Assembly (NCBI GenBank): GCA_031411235.1
Contig: JANOAR010000260.1
Coordinates: 1-13,373 of the forward strand
Source of the DNA: JANOAR01 sp031411235
Lineage (GTDB): Bacteria > Verrucomicrobiota > Verrucomicrobiia > Verrucomicrobiales > Verrucomicrobiaceae
Length of the DNA stretch: 13,373 bases
Direction of reading: 5' to 3'
Positions 7,058 to 13,373 of the stretch are shown one piece after another. Made by a program: the position numbers and the translations under genes. The notes beneath the pieces are model-generated. The model was given only the letters and a program-made list of their open reading frames with translations. It was not told the DNA's origin and ran no database searches. How positions within the stretch are numbered: the first letter of the stretch is position 1; each line of letters starts with the position of its first letter.

Positions 7058-7271
7058 GGGATGGTGAGTGCGCAGATAGTCACGGAGCAGCCGTGGCGAA
7101 AGAAAATAATTTGCTCATGGCTATGACTATCGGGCACGAAACTGCGGAGTGAATAATCCAGGCTAAGGAACGATTCGCTACGTATCTGCATCCTGTTGGC
7201 AACCCCAACACGCGAGCTAACTTCGATGTTCACCGCACCTTCGACACTTCGCGCTCACTTTCCGCTGTTCC
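7058..7271. promoter_or_regulatory. Divergent intergenic region between BON and LON-domain genes
   Basis: This 214-bp gap holds the divergent starts at 7057 (-) and 7272 (+) and so should contain both promoters. I see a short AT-rich patch (7100-7115) and a small 5-bp-stem inverted repeat (CACGG/CCGTG, 7081-7095), but no boxes good enough to assign. No gene is apparent in it. Confidence 0.35.
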
Positions 7272-7919
7272 ATGTTCCAGTCTTCGTCACCTCATATCAC
7301 CGCACCTTTGCTCGCCCAGTTGCCGAGCGAGTTGCCTGTGATGGTGCTGCCCGATTGTTTCCTCTTTCCTGGGTGCTACTTGCCCCTGTTTATTTTTGAA
7401 AAGCGCTACCAACTCATGCTGGCTCACGCCTTACGCACCGAGCGAATGTTTTGCATCGGCACCCGGTGCGGAGCCGAGGAGAGCGGCCAGGATGACGTCA
7501 TCCAAGTCTCCTGCGCAGGCATCGTGCGAGCCTGTGTGAAGCAGTGCGACGGCACCTCGCACCTCATGCTTATGGGCGTGCAGCGCGTGCGCTTCACCGG
7601 GTGGCTGGAGCCTTCACCTTTCTGCATCGCTACCATCGAGCCGATACTCTCGGTGCGCGGCGAGGAGTCGCAGCTTATCGCCTTGCGCGATGAGGCTCTC
7701 AGCCTTCTGCCAGCCTGCCCCAGCGAGGCCTCTGAGGCCAAGGCAGCCCTGCTCGCGCAAATTCGAGCCGAGGCCGATCCTGAATTGATCTGCGACATCC
7801 TCACCTACAATTTTCTGCATTGCCCCAGCCTGCTTCGCGAGTCCTTGGCGGAGGCCTTTGTGCCACGGCGCTACGAGTTGCTCATCAATGAGCTGAAGCG
7901 CAAACAAGCGCTGAAGTAA
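7272..7919 (+). CDS. LON substrate-binding (N-terminal) domain protein
   Basis: A 215-residue soluble protein from ATG 7272. Residues about 22-50 (VMVLPDCFLFPGCYLPLFIFEKRY) match the start of the Lon protease N-terminal domain, where 'LPLR...hFPG..LPLhIFE.RY' is typical. The middle follows the domain's beta-rich part (GVQRVRF) and the end is helical (DPELICDILTYNF, then RRYELLINEL). There is no AAA+ ATPase or Ser-Lys protease domain, so this is a stand-alone LON-domain protein. Such proteins are widespread and their role is poorly defined; substrate recognition for proteolysis is the usual guess. It is rich in cysteine for its size. A 58-bp gap separates it from the isomerase-like gene on the same strand, so co-transcription is possible but without a clear functional link. 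Confidence 0.88.
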   Translation: MFQSSSPHITAPLLAQLPSELPVMVLPDCFLFPGCYLPLFIFEKRYQLMLAHALRTERMFCIGTRCGAEESGQDDVIQVSCAGIVRACVKQCDGTSHLMLMGVQRVRFTGWLEPSPFCIATIEPILSVRGEESQLIALRDEALSLLPACPSEASEAKAALLAQIRAEADPELICDILTYNFLHCPSLLRESLAEAFVPRRYELLINELKRKQALK

Positions 7920-7977
7920 GCAGCGTGGTCAGGCTTGCATTGACTTCTCGCAGCGCGGCAGTCAGCATCAGCGCACC

Positions 7978-8874
7978 ATGACTGCTCCAACCTCACACTT
8001 CCCTCGTCGGCATTTTATCACCACGCTCATCGGAGCCTCGGCGGCTACCGCGCTGCACGCGCAAAAGGCCGCGCTGAACTACAAGGGCGAGAACATCCTG
8101 TATGGCCTCGTGACCTACCAATGGGCGAAAGACTGGGATCTCCCCACCCTCATCGCCAACTGCGAAAAGGCCCAGGTTTTACATGTCGAACTGCGCGTGG
8201 AACACGCCCACGGCGTCAGTCCTGCCCTCACGCCAGAGCAACGCAAAGAGGTGCGCAAGCGCTTCGAAGACTCCCCCGTGGATCTGCTCGGCATGGGCAC
8301 CAATTTTGAATTTCATGCCGCCGACCTGGCCAAACTGAAGGACAACATCAAAGGCGCGAAGGACTTCATCAAGCTCAGCCACGACATCGGCGGCACAGGC
8401 GTGAAGGTGAAACCCAATGCGTTGCCCAAGGAGATCGCCAAAGAAAAAACGCTGGAGCAAATCGGCAAATCGCTGGGCGAACTCGGTGACTTCGCCAGCG
8501 GCTTCGGCCAAGAGATTCGCCTCGAAGTCCACGGCGGTGTCACCGACCTCGGCGACATCCTCACCGTTATGAAAACGGCGGAGCGCGACAACGTTCGCGT
8601 GTGCTGGAATAGCAACCCCGCCGACCTTCTCGGCGAGGGCCTCGCGGCCAACTTCGCCAAGGTGAAGGACTACCTCGGGCGCACAGTTCATGTGCGCGAT
8701 GTGCCGCAGAAGGATTATCCCTTTGATCAACTCGCAGCCTTGCTGGTGGAGGCCGACTACGATGGCGTCGTCTGTCTCGAAGGCCACAAAGTGCCCGAGG
8801 GCGATGTGGTCGCCGCGCTCGCCGAGCAGCGCGAACGATGGGCCGCGATGATTATGACTGCGAGGAAGGCATAG
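7978..8874 (+). CDS. Tat-exported sugar phosphate isomerase/epimerase-like TIM-barrel protein
   Basis: A 298-residue protein from ATG 7978. The N-terminus has a twin-arginine motif (PRRHFIT, R10-R11), a weakly hydrophobic stretch and a likely cut after LHA (residue 28), so Tat export is predicted. The remainder follows the xylose-isomerase-like TIM barrel (AP endonuclease 2 family). Candidate metal ligands are E183 in LEVHG, H238 in VHVRD and E268 in CLEGH. At the position where many relatives have Asp there is N211 in CWNSNPAD, which I believe is common in a planctomycete/verrucomicrobial subfamily. Such proteins often accompany sugar dehydrogenases or ThuA-like proteins in carbohydrate catabolism; the ThuA gene here is about 2.6 kb away. 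The actual reaction cannot be deduced. Its 3' end overlaps the convergent small gene by 23 bp. Confidence 0.85.
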   Translation: MTAPTSHFPRRHFITTLIGASAATALHAQKAALNYKGENILYGLVTYQWAKDWDLPTLIANCEKAQVLHVELRVEHAHGVSPALTPEQRKEVRKRFEDSPVDLLGMGTNFEFHAADLAKLKDNIKGAKDFIKLSHDIGGTGVKVKPNALPKEIAKEKTLEQIGKSLGELGDFASGFGQEIRLEVHGGVTDLGDILTVMKTAERDNVRVCWNSNPADLLGEGLAANFAKVKDYLGRTVHVRDVPQKDYPFDQLAALLVEADYDGVVCLEGHKVPEGDVVAALAEQRERWAAMIMTARKA

Positions 8875-9100
8875 ACTCGATAAACTCCAGAGCCTTCTGC
8901 AAGCTCGACTGCTGGAGGAAATGCCGCAGCCGCGCAGGGCACGCGGCTTCATGCTCGGCACGCCAGACATCAATGGATTCCGAGGCGGCTTGCAGTGCGG
9001 CTAGTTGCGCAGCGGGATCGGCGTCTCGGAGCGCTGTATCAGCGATGATGGAAAGTCGCTGCTGGAGTCGATCGCGAAGGAGTAAAAAAGGAGGTGGCAT
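8852..9100 (-). CDS. Small conserved-looking helical protein of unknown function
   Basis: An 82-residue protein from ATG 9100. It is predicted almost entirely alpha-helical, with heptad-like Leu/Ala spacing (LRDRLQQRLSIIADTALRD, then LRHFLQQSSLQKALEFIES). One Cys is present (ACPARLRHFL). It has no signal peptide, membrane helix or known motif. I regard it as real because its composition is protein-like, it fills an otherwise empty interval on its own strand, and it overlaps the neighbouring gene only at the stop codons (23 bp, convergent). I do not recognise a family. The upstream leader has no Shine-Dalgarno, like the other genes here. Confidence 0.6.
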   Translation of the reverse strand: MPPPFLLLRDRLQQRLSIIADTALRDADPAAQLAALQAASESIDVWRAEHEAACPARLRHFLQQSSLQKALEFIESMPSSQS

Positions 9101-9380
9101 GGGGTTTTTGAAGAAGCGGTTAAATCATCTTTCAGCAACCCCCTTTGTTATGTGAGGAACATGAAATCAACTGTGGTGAAACCCAGGGAAAATAGAAATT
9201 TTAAAACAAACCAAGGCGGCGTGCCGGAAGTTTTAAAAATAAACCAAGAATGACTTGTCGAATGAACACTCATTGCCCTACACAGTGGCCCAGTAATTTC
9301 AAAAAAGGTCTCCCCTTCTAACTTCACTGCGCTAGAGGACATGCCCCCAATTTTCCCCCACTCTCCCACCTTCTCTCCCA
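9101..9380. promoter_or_regulatory. dnaA upstream region
   Basis: This 280-bp gap holds the promoters of the small minus-strand gene and of dnaA. Its centre is AT-rich and contains the direct repeat at 9199-9248. I found no canonical TTATCCACA DnaA box; the nearest is TTCACCACA on the minus strand (about 9170-9178, two mismatches), so an oriC here is not supported. The last 40 nt before the dnaA ATG are strongly C/T-rich. Confidence 0.45.
9199..9248. repeat. Direct repeat with about 32-bp spacing upstream of dnaA
   Basis: TTTTAAAACAAACCAAG (9199-9215) recurs as TTTTAAAAATAAACCAAG (9231-9248). The copies differ by one inserted base plus one substitution. Start-to-start spacing is 32 bp, about three helical turns, so both would face the same side of DNA. 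The 15-nt interval contains a small GC inverted repeat (CGGC/GCCG). It could be a paired regulator site controlling dnaA. Confidence 0.5.
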
Positions 9381-10850
9381 ATGGTCCCACGCGATGAAAA
9401 CCCCACGCCTCTCCATCACGACCGCTCTAAATCTAAAAGTGAACCCGTCTCCGCGACCTCGGTAACATCGTTCTGGCACCGCACCTGTGAACTGCTCAAA
9501 ACTCGCATCGGCAGCGAGTTCCAGCGCTGGTTCAACGGCCTCACCGCCGAGACCGACGAAAGCGGCAACGTCATCGTCCATGTGCCCAACCCGATCCATC
9601 AACTCTGGATCGAGAGCAACTACCTCGCCGTGCTCAGCGACGCTCTCGCCGAAGTGCTCGGCGGCCCGCGCCAGATCAGCTTCCGCAACGAGCCCATCGT
9701 CGAGCGAAGTGCTGCCGACAGCGCCTCGCCCGACCTCGCGCTCGCCTATCGCAAAGGGGATAAAGTCATCGACCGCGATAGCCGCGTCGTTACCGACAGC
9801 CCGCGTGCGCCCGAGAGTCTCGCCGAGGCAGGGCTGAACCCTCGCTTCACCTTCGACAACTTCGTCGTAGGCACCACCAACAGCTACTGCGCTGCCGTGG
9901 CCAAGGCCGTCGCCGAGAAGCCAGGGCGCATCTACAATCCGCTGTTTTTCCACTCCGTGCCAGGGCTTGGGAAGACCCATCTATTACACGCCATCGGGCG
10001 CGAGATCATGTTCCGCAAAAAGCGCTGCGTGGTTCGCTACGTCAGCTCGGAGACGTTCACGAATGAGTTCATCGACGCCATCCGCAAGCAGACGCTCACC
10101 GAGTTCCGCCGCAAGTATCGCCGCGTCGATGTGCTGCTCATCGACGACGTGCATTTCTTTGCTGGCAAGGACAGCACGCAGGAGGAATTTTTCCACACCT
10201 TCAACGAACTCTTCAACAACACGAAGCAGATCATCCTCGCCAGCGATCGAGCGCCTGGCGACATCAAGAACCTGGAGCAGCGCCTCGTCTCGCGCTTCGA
10301 GTGGGGCCTCACCACGCAAATTCAGATGCCCGATCTGGAGACGCGCATCGCGATTTTACAGCGCAAGGCAGAAGACTTCGGCGCTCACCTCGAGCCCTGG
10401 GTCATCGAATACATCGCTCAGCGCGTTCGCACTGACATCCGCAAGCTCGAAGGCTCCCTCATGCGCGTCGCCGCCCATGCCTCGCTTGATGAGTCCAAGC
10501 TGACCGAGAACACCCTGGAAAACCTGCTGCGAGACGTGCTGGAGCAGGATCCTGGTCGCGTGGTGAACATCGACCGCATTCAGAAACTGGTCGCCGAGCA
10601 GTATGATATTCGCATGTCGGAACTCATCGGTCGCAGCCGCCCCAAGATGATCGCGGAAGCCCGCCAAGTGGCCATGTACCTAGTGCGCGAGATGGCCAAA
10701 ATCTCGCTGGTGGAAGTCGGCAAAGCCTTCGGTGGCCGCGATCACGGCACCGTCATTCACGCCTGTAAAGTCATCGTCGCCCGCATGGAGCAGAGTGCGG
10801 AATTCAGAGCAATGATCGTGGAGTTGCGCGTGAAGATTTCGGCGGCGTAA
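9381..10850 (+). CDS. dnaA: Chromosomal replication initiator protein DnaA (atypical P-loop)
   Basis: A 489-residue protein from ATG 9381. Domain I (about 29-100, FWHRTCELLKTRIGSEFQRWF) is followed by a linker and the AAA+ domain, which begins near LNPRFTFDNFVVG. Walker B LLIDD ends at D255-D256, followed by the DnaA-specific AGKDSTQEEFFHTFNELF. The arginine-finger region RLVSRFEWGL (R301, R305) and sensor 2 (R354 in DIRKLEG) are intact. Domain IV has RQVAMYLVREM and the signature GGRDHGTVIHACKVI (451-465), where many DnaAs have Thr, Ser or Ala at the G456 position. The unusual part is the P-loop: SVPGLGKT (192-199) replaces the usual GGVGLGKT, losing the first glycine. No dnaN, rpmH or gyrB adjoins it and no DnaA-box cluster is seen, so a paralogue beside a second dnaA cannot be excluded. 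It converges on nifU-like with an 11-bp gap. Confidence 0.92.
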   Translation: MVPRDENPTPLHHDRSKSKSEPVSATSVTSFWHRTCELLKTRIGSEFQRWFNGLTAETDESGNVIVHVPNPIHQLWIESNYLAVLSDALAEVLGGPRQISFRNEPIVERSAADSASPDLALAYRKGDKVIDRDSRVVTDSPRAPESLAEAGLNPRFTFDNFVVGTTNSYCAAVAKAVAEKPGRIYNPLFFHSVPGLGKTHLLHAIGREIMFRKKRCVVRYVSSETFTNEFIDAIRKQTLTEFRRKYRRVDVLLIDDVHFFAGKDSTQEEFFHTFNELFNNTKQIILASDRAPGDIKNLEQRLVSRFEWGLTTQIQMPDLETRIAILQRKAEDFGAHLEPWVIEYIAQRVRTDIRKLEGSLMRVAAHASLDESKLTENTLENLLRDVLEQDPGRVVNIDRIQKLVAEQYDIRMSELIGRSRPKMIAEARQVAMYLVREMAKISLVEVGKAFGGRDHGTVIHACKVIVARMEQSAEFRAMIVELRVKISAA

Positions 10851-10861
10851 GGCGGGGGGAA

Positions 10862-11332
10862 TCACTGCATCACGATCTTCACCTTCCCTGCCTTTGGCAC
10901 AGGTGAGGCGAAGCTATCGGTGAGCGTGTGACCGCTGACAGGGCGAGGCACTGCGGGCACAGGTTGCTGCTCGGCATCCAGCGCGGCTTTCAGCGCACCT
11001 TCGACCATCTGGCCGCAGTGAATTTTCATCGGCGGCAGGGCACCGAGTGGGGCGGAGAGTTCTGTGGCCGACATCGCTAGGGCTTCATCGCGAGTCTTCC
11101 CCCGAATGAGTTCTGTGGCCATGCTGGCCACGGCGATGGCGGTTTGGCAGCCGAAGCTCTGGAAGCTCGCGCGGTCGATGACCTTCTTCCCGTCTTGCTC
11201 GCGGTACTTGATCCACATGCGCAGCATATCGCCGCAATCGGGGCTGCCGACCGTGCCCACGGCATCGGCGTCGGCCATTTCACCGAGGTTGCGGGGATTG
11301 GCGATGGCGTCTTGGAGAGTGGCTTCGTTCAT
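10862..11332 (-). CDS. NifU/IscU-like iron-sulfur cluster assembly scaffold
   Basis: A 156-residue cytoplasmic protein from ATG 11332. All scaffold residues of the IscU/NifU N-terminal family are present: C33 with D35 in SPDCGD, C62 in FGCQTAIA, and H105-C106 in KIHCGQ. These assemble a 2Fe-2S or 4Fe-4S cluster from cysteine-desulfurase sulfur. The usual FGCGSAIA or FGCASAIA motif reads FGCQTAIA. The length exceeds IscU (about 128) by a Pro/Val-rich C-terminal tail (about 121-156), which lacks the CxxC of the NifU C-terminal domain. The leader TTCCCTCCCTCC before ATG is C/T-rich. It lies 24 bp downstream of the CxxC/rhodanese-like gene on the same strand, so co-transcription is likely. No desulfurase or iscA is in the window. 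I leave the symbol empty because IscU versus NifU-type cannot be decided. Confidence 0.9.
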   Translation of the reverse strand: MNEATLQDAIANPRNLGEMADADAVGTVGSPDCGDMLRMWIKYREQDGKKVIDRASFQSFGCQTAIAVASMATELIRGKTRDEALAMSATELSAPLGALPPMKIHCGQMVEGALKAALDAEQQPVPAVPRPVSGHTLTDSFASPVPKAGKVKIVMQ

Positions 11333-11356
11333 GGAGGGAGGGAATAGATTTGAGGC

Positions 11357-11905
11357 TCAGTCTTCCATCTCCAGGCGGTAGCGTGGCAGGCTTGGATTCA
11401 CTTCGATGCTATACGCATCAATGCCACCGCTGAGCGCCTTGGTTTCGCTGAAGCCGTGGCCGATGAAGTAGGCCACGGCATCGAGTGAGCGTGTGCCCTG
11501 ATGATCATAGAGGACGACGGGCTGGGTCTTGTCCCAGGTATCGAAGATGGTCTGCAACAGCGTCTGGCTAAAAAGCTGCGCGCCGGGAATGCTCACTGCT
11601 TCGTGCTCCTCGGCCATTCGTACATCGAGGATTTTCAGCTCAGGGTTGGCCACTCGCAGGGCTTCAAACTCCTGCGGGCTAAGCTGCAAGCGAGCGTCCG
11701 CGTCGTGGCTGCTCTGGATGTGCGCGATGGCTTCGGCGACTGGGATATTTTCATTGCGCTCGCACACTTGGCCCAGCGTCTCCTCGGGGTTGAAGCCGCA
11801 GCTCTTGCAGCCACCGATGTGATACTGAGCAAACAAAGTGCGCTGGGCTCCAGGGTAACTCTGAAGCAGAGAGGACATGGTGGTGGTGGCGTCGAGTGGG
11901 GGCAT
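11357..11905 (-). CDS. DUF1858-like CxxC domain fused to a rhodanese-like domain lacking the catalytic Cys
   Basis: A 182-residue protein. I chose ATG 11905 because TTDATTTMSS-type residues at 5-12 complete the N-terminal domain; ATG 11878 would remove them, and TTG 11926 lies inside the intergenic repeat. Residues about 8-65 resemble DUF1858/ScdA-N-like domains (SLLQSYPGAQ, then GGCKSCG with C33/C36, and an ETLGQVCERN helix). Residues about 74-180 are rhodanese-like: ILDVRMAEEHEAVSIPGA, then VVLYDHQGTRS, where the active-site loop has D134 at the nucleophile position and retains R139, and a closing LSGGIDAY. Without the Cys it should not do thiosulfate or persulfide transfer through this loop; the CxxC pair could take over sulfur handling or the domain could be a binding module. 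It precedes the NifU-like gene by 24 bp, suggesting a role in sulfur or Fe-S metabolism. Confidence 0.82.
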   Translation of the reverse strand: MPPLDATTTMSSLLQSYPGAQRTLFAQYHIGGCKSCGFNPEETLGQVCERNENIPVAEAIAHIQSSHDADARLQLSPQEFEALRVANPELKILDVRMAEEHEAVSIPGAQLFSQTLLQTIFDTWDKTQPVVLYDHQGTRSLDAVAYFIGHGFSETKALSGGIDAYSIEVNPSLPRYRLEMED

Positions 11906-12110
11906 GGGTGAGGGGATGGGAGACAATGAGACAATGAGACAATGAGACGATCAGACAATCAGACAATCAGAGGATGAAGTCTTGAGGATAGAGGAATCTG
12001 TGGACGCTTGAGAAGCACACGCAATGCAAAACCATCCCGAGCAACACTGTCTCTTGCTGGCACGAAAACGACTCTTCTGATCGTCTCATTGTCTCCCCCT
12101 TCCCTCACCC
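11906..12110. repeat. Octamer-bearing inverted-repeat element between beta-lactamase-like and rhodanese-like genes
   Basis: Seven 8-bp units run from 11920 to 11975: GAGACAAT three times, GAGACGAT, CAGACAAT twice, CAGAGGAT. An inverted copy with fewer units lies at 12076-12097 (TCTGATCGTCTCATTGTCTC plus CC). The symmetry extends outward: GGGTGAGGG at 11906-11914 is mirrored by CCCTCACCC at 12102-12110. The element thus runs from the rhodanese-like ATG to the beta-lactamase-like stop codon, with about 100 bp of unremarkable sequence inside. The arms differ by two octamer units, indicating expansion or loss of repeats. Confidence 0.75.
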
Positions 12111-13304
12111 CAGGCTCTGAAATAAATCCTGCGTCGGCCACTCACTGATGGCTCCTGCGGCTTTGTGGATGGTGTTTTGGATGTCCACGTTGCTGGCGTC
12201 GAAGGGCTGCGGGCGCTGGTTTAGCAGCACGACCCAGTCGAAGCCATCGCCGAGGCGCGTGAGGATGCTTTTGGTGCCTGGCAGACCACCGATGTACCAG
12301 AGGTTGGGGCGGCCTCCCTGGCCTTTGGGATTCACATACCAGCCGAGTCCGTGGTAGGCTCCTTTGAGCCCCACTGAGCCAGGGGCCACGCTGGTATAGA
12401 CGGCTTGCAGTGTCTCGGGTTTGAGCAAGGGCTGCGCGGCTTTTTCATCCAGGCGCACGGTGAAGCGCAGCAGGTCGGCGACGCTCGCGACCCAGCCTCC
12501 ATTGGCATCATTCGTGGCGAGCGAAAAGCTGCCATAGGTGCTCTCGCCGGGTTGGTAGTAGCTCACCTCGCCGGGCAGGGCACGCGTCGAGTCGCCCAGG
12601 GCCATGCGGCTTACGCCACTGGGGCGCAGCACCAGCGAGCGCACGGCATTGGCGTAGCTCTGCCGCGTCACCGCCTCAATGATACGGCCCAGGATGCAGT
12701 AGCCAAAGTTGCAGTAGGAGAACCGCGTCCCTGGCTCGAAATCCAGCGTGCGCCGCAGCACATAGCGGATCGTCGTGCGAGCATCCGCAGGCCCCGCCAC
12801 ATCCATCGCTCGTGCGATCTGTGCGCTGAGAAACAGAGGGTCGCCGCTGCGTGCCTTGTCCCAGCCGCCCGAGTGCTGGAGCAGGTGCCGCACGGTGATC
12901 TTCATGAAGCGAGCATCCGCCACGCCACTCGCCAGATAGTCATCGCCTAGCAGTCCGAGCGCCGACTCATCGAGAGATAGGCGGCCCGTTTCTACAAGGC
13001 GCAAAACCGCCGCCGCTGTGATCGGCTTCGACAGACTGGCGATGCGGAATAACGAGTCGGGCTGCACCCGCGTGCGATGCTCTTTATTGGCCAAGCCAAA
13101 GCCCCTCGCATAAACCAACTGCCCGGCCCGTGCGACACCCAGCGCACCGCCGGGCACACCGTAGCGGCCCAGCAGCATGGCCATCGCCGCATCGAGCGGA
13201 GCCGTGGCGCTGGCCTCGGCACGGACGATGGCAGGGAAGCCCAGAGTCGCGAGCGCAGCCGTGGCGCTATGGCGGAGGAGCGTGCGTCGGGTAGTGCGGA
13301 TCAT
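12105..13304 (-). CDS. Tat-exported beta-lactamase-family serine hydrolase (class C-like fold)
   Basis: A 399-residue protein from ATG 13304. A twin-arginine motif (TRRTLLR, R6-R7), a hydrophobic stretch and a likely cut near AIVRA (residue 29) indicate Tat export. The catalytic set of the beta-lactamase/DD-peptidase superfamily is present: S90-L91-S92-K93 (SxxK) with Ser90 as nucleophile, LLQHSGG (141-147), and Y197-C198-N199 (YxN). The third motif, usually KTG or HxG, is represented by IGGLPGT, as in many 'beta-lactamase family' esterases and peptidases. Environmental members of this family hydrolyse esters or D-amino-acid peptides, so antibiotic resistance should not be assumed. The stop codon lies in the outer arm of the inverted-repeat element at 11906-12110. 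No partner gene is visible upstream to the window end. Confidence 0.88.
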   Translation of the reverse strand: MIRTTRRTLLRHSATAALATLGFPAIVRAEASATAPLDAAMAMLLGRYGVPGGALGVARAGQLVYARGFGLANKEHRTRVQPDSLFRIASLSKPITAAAVLRLVETGRLSLDESALGLLGDDYLASGVADARFMKITVRHLLQHSGGWDKARSGDPLFLSAQIARAMDVAGPADARTTIRYVLRRTLDFEPGTRFSYCNFGYCILGRIIEAVTRQSYANAVRSLVLRPSGVSRMALGDSTRALPGEVSYYQPGESTYGSFSLATNDANGGWVASVADLLRFTVRLDEKAAQPLLKPETLQAVYTSVAPGSVGLKGAYHGLGWYVNPKGQGGRPNLWYIGGLPGTKSILTRLGDGFDWVVLLNQRPQPFDASNVDIQNTIHKAAGAISEWPTQDLFQSLG

Positions 13305-13373
13305 GCGCCGATGCTGGCAGCTTCAGCAGGGCAGGGGAAGCAGATTTATGCCGCCCACGTATTACTTGGCAGC
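13305..13373. other. Upstream flank of the beta-lactamase-like gene
   Basis: The last 69 bp contain no coding sequence I can support. They should hold the leader and perhaps the promoter of the minus-strand hydrolase, but no clear promoter hexamers are visible and the window ends here. Confidence 0.3.

Noticed and set aside
6210..7067. A 285-codon plus-strand open frame
   Set aside because: Antisense to the BON gene; Ser/Ala/Arg-rich translation with no motif, typical of a GC-rich shadow frame. The minus-strand frame has an anchor and repeats.
7196..7300. TTC-rich stretch that looked like another heptamer array
   Set aside because: TTC recurrences have irregular spacing and no consistent unit or inverted copy.
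8179..8973. A 264-codon minus-strand open frame
   Set aside because: Antisense to the clear TIM-barrel gene and it would also cover the small 8852-9100 gene; no recognisable domains.
9101..9380. Possible oriC upstream of dnaA
   Set aside because: No cluster of TTATCCACA-like boxes; only one two-mismatch candidate near 9170. The AT-rich content alone is not enough.
9324..9980. A 218-codon minus-strand open frame
   Set aside because: Antisense to the 5' part of dnaA, low-quality composition; the plus-strand DnaA reading is unambiguous.
11920..11975. Possible CRISPR array
   Set aside because: Units are contiguous 8-mers without unique spacers, and no cas gene is present.

Overview
The window looks like chromosomal DNA of a Verrucomicrobiota bacterium, probably from the Verrucomicrobiaceae/Prosthecobacter side. 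This is inferred from gene content: a ThuA-like protein, a Tat-exported TIM-barrel isomerase-like protein, a 'SFMG...GRRIVYVVDVSSSM' von Willebrand A protein, a NifU-like scaffold, an atypical DnaA, and starts without Shine-Dalgarno sequences. Coding DNA is GC-rich with short AT-richer promoter gaps. I see no phage, transposase, CRISPR array, rRNA or tRNA. No gene-free stretch exceeds 300 bases.

Layout: (1) 2-1309 (+) is the C-terminal part of a DUF3656-type U32 protein, cut by the window edge. (2) 1387-2136 (-) is a ParA/TraL-like P-loop NTPase with a clear terminator and promoter. It is divergent across an AT-rich gap from (3) a membrane-anchored VWA protein, 2365-4038 (+). (4) A MutT-type NUDIX hydrolase (4019-4459, -) overlaps the VWA 3' end and is divergent from (5) a secreted ThuA-like protein (4535-5377, +). 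(6) A membrane-anchored protein with four BON-like repeats (5423-7057, -) converges on ThuA over a perfect palindrome. (7) A LON substrate-binding-domain protein (7272-7919, +) is followed by (8) a Tat-exported sugar isomerase/epimerase-like protein (7978-8874, +), whose end overlaps (9) an 82-residue protein (8852-9100, -). (10) dnaA (9381-10850, +) converges on (11) a NifU/IscU scaffold (10862-11332, -). That gene lies 24 bp downstream of (12) a CxxC plus rhodanese-like protein without the catalytic cysteine (11357-11905, -). Upstream of it is (13) a Tat-exported beta-lactamase-fold serine hydrolase (12105-13304, -).

The most unusual signals are in the DNA rather than the gene list. Two intergenic gaps are almost filled by inverted repeats whose arms carry 7-bp or 8-bp tandem units and reach a start codon. 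A third 7-bp tandem array lies inside the U32 coding sequence at a domain boundary. Many genes here have a C/T-rich leader directly before ATG and no AGGAGG. Among proteins, the DnaA has Ser in place of the first P-loop glycine, and the rhodanese has Asp in place of its nucleophilic Cys, next to a Fe-S scaffold gene.

Most genes look like independent housekeeping or accessory units. The only pair with an obvious functional link is NifU-like plus CxxC/rhodanese-like (probable sulfur or Fe-S handling). The NTPase/VWA divergent pair is a weaker possibility.
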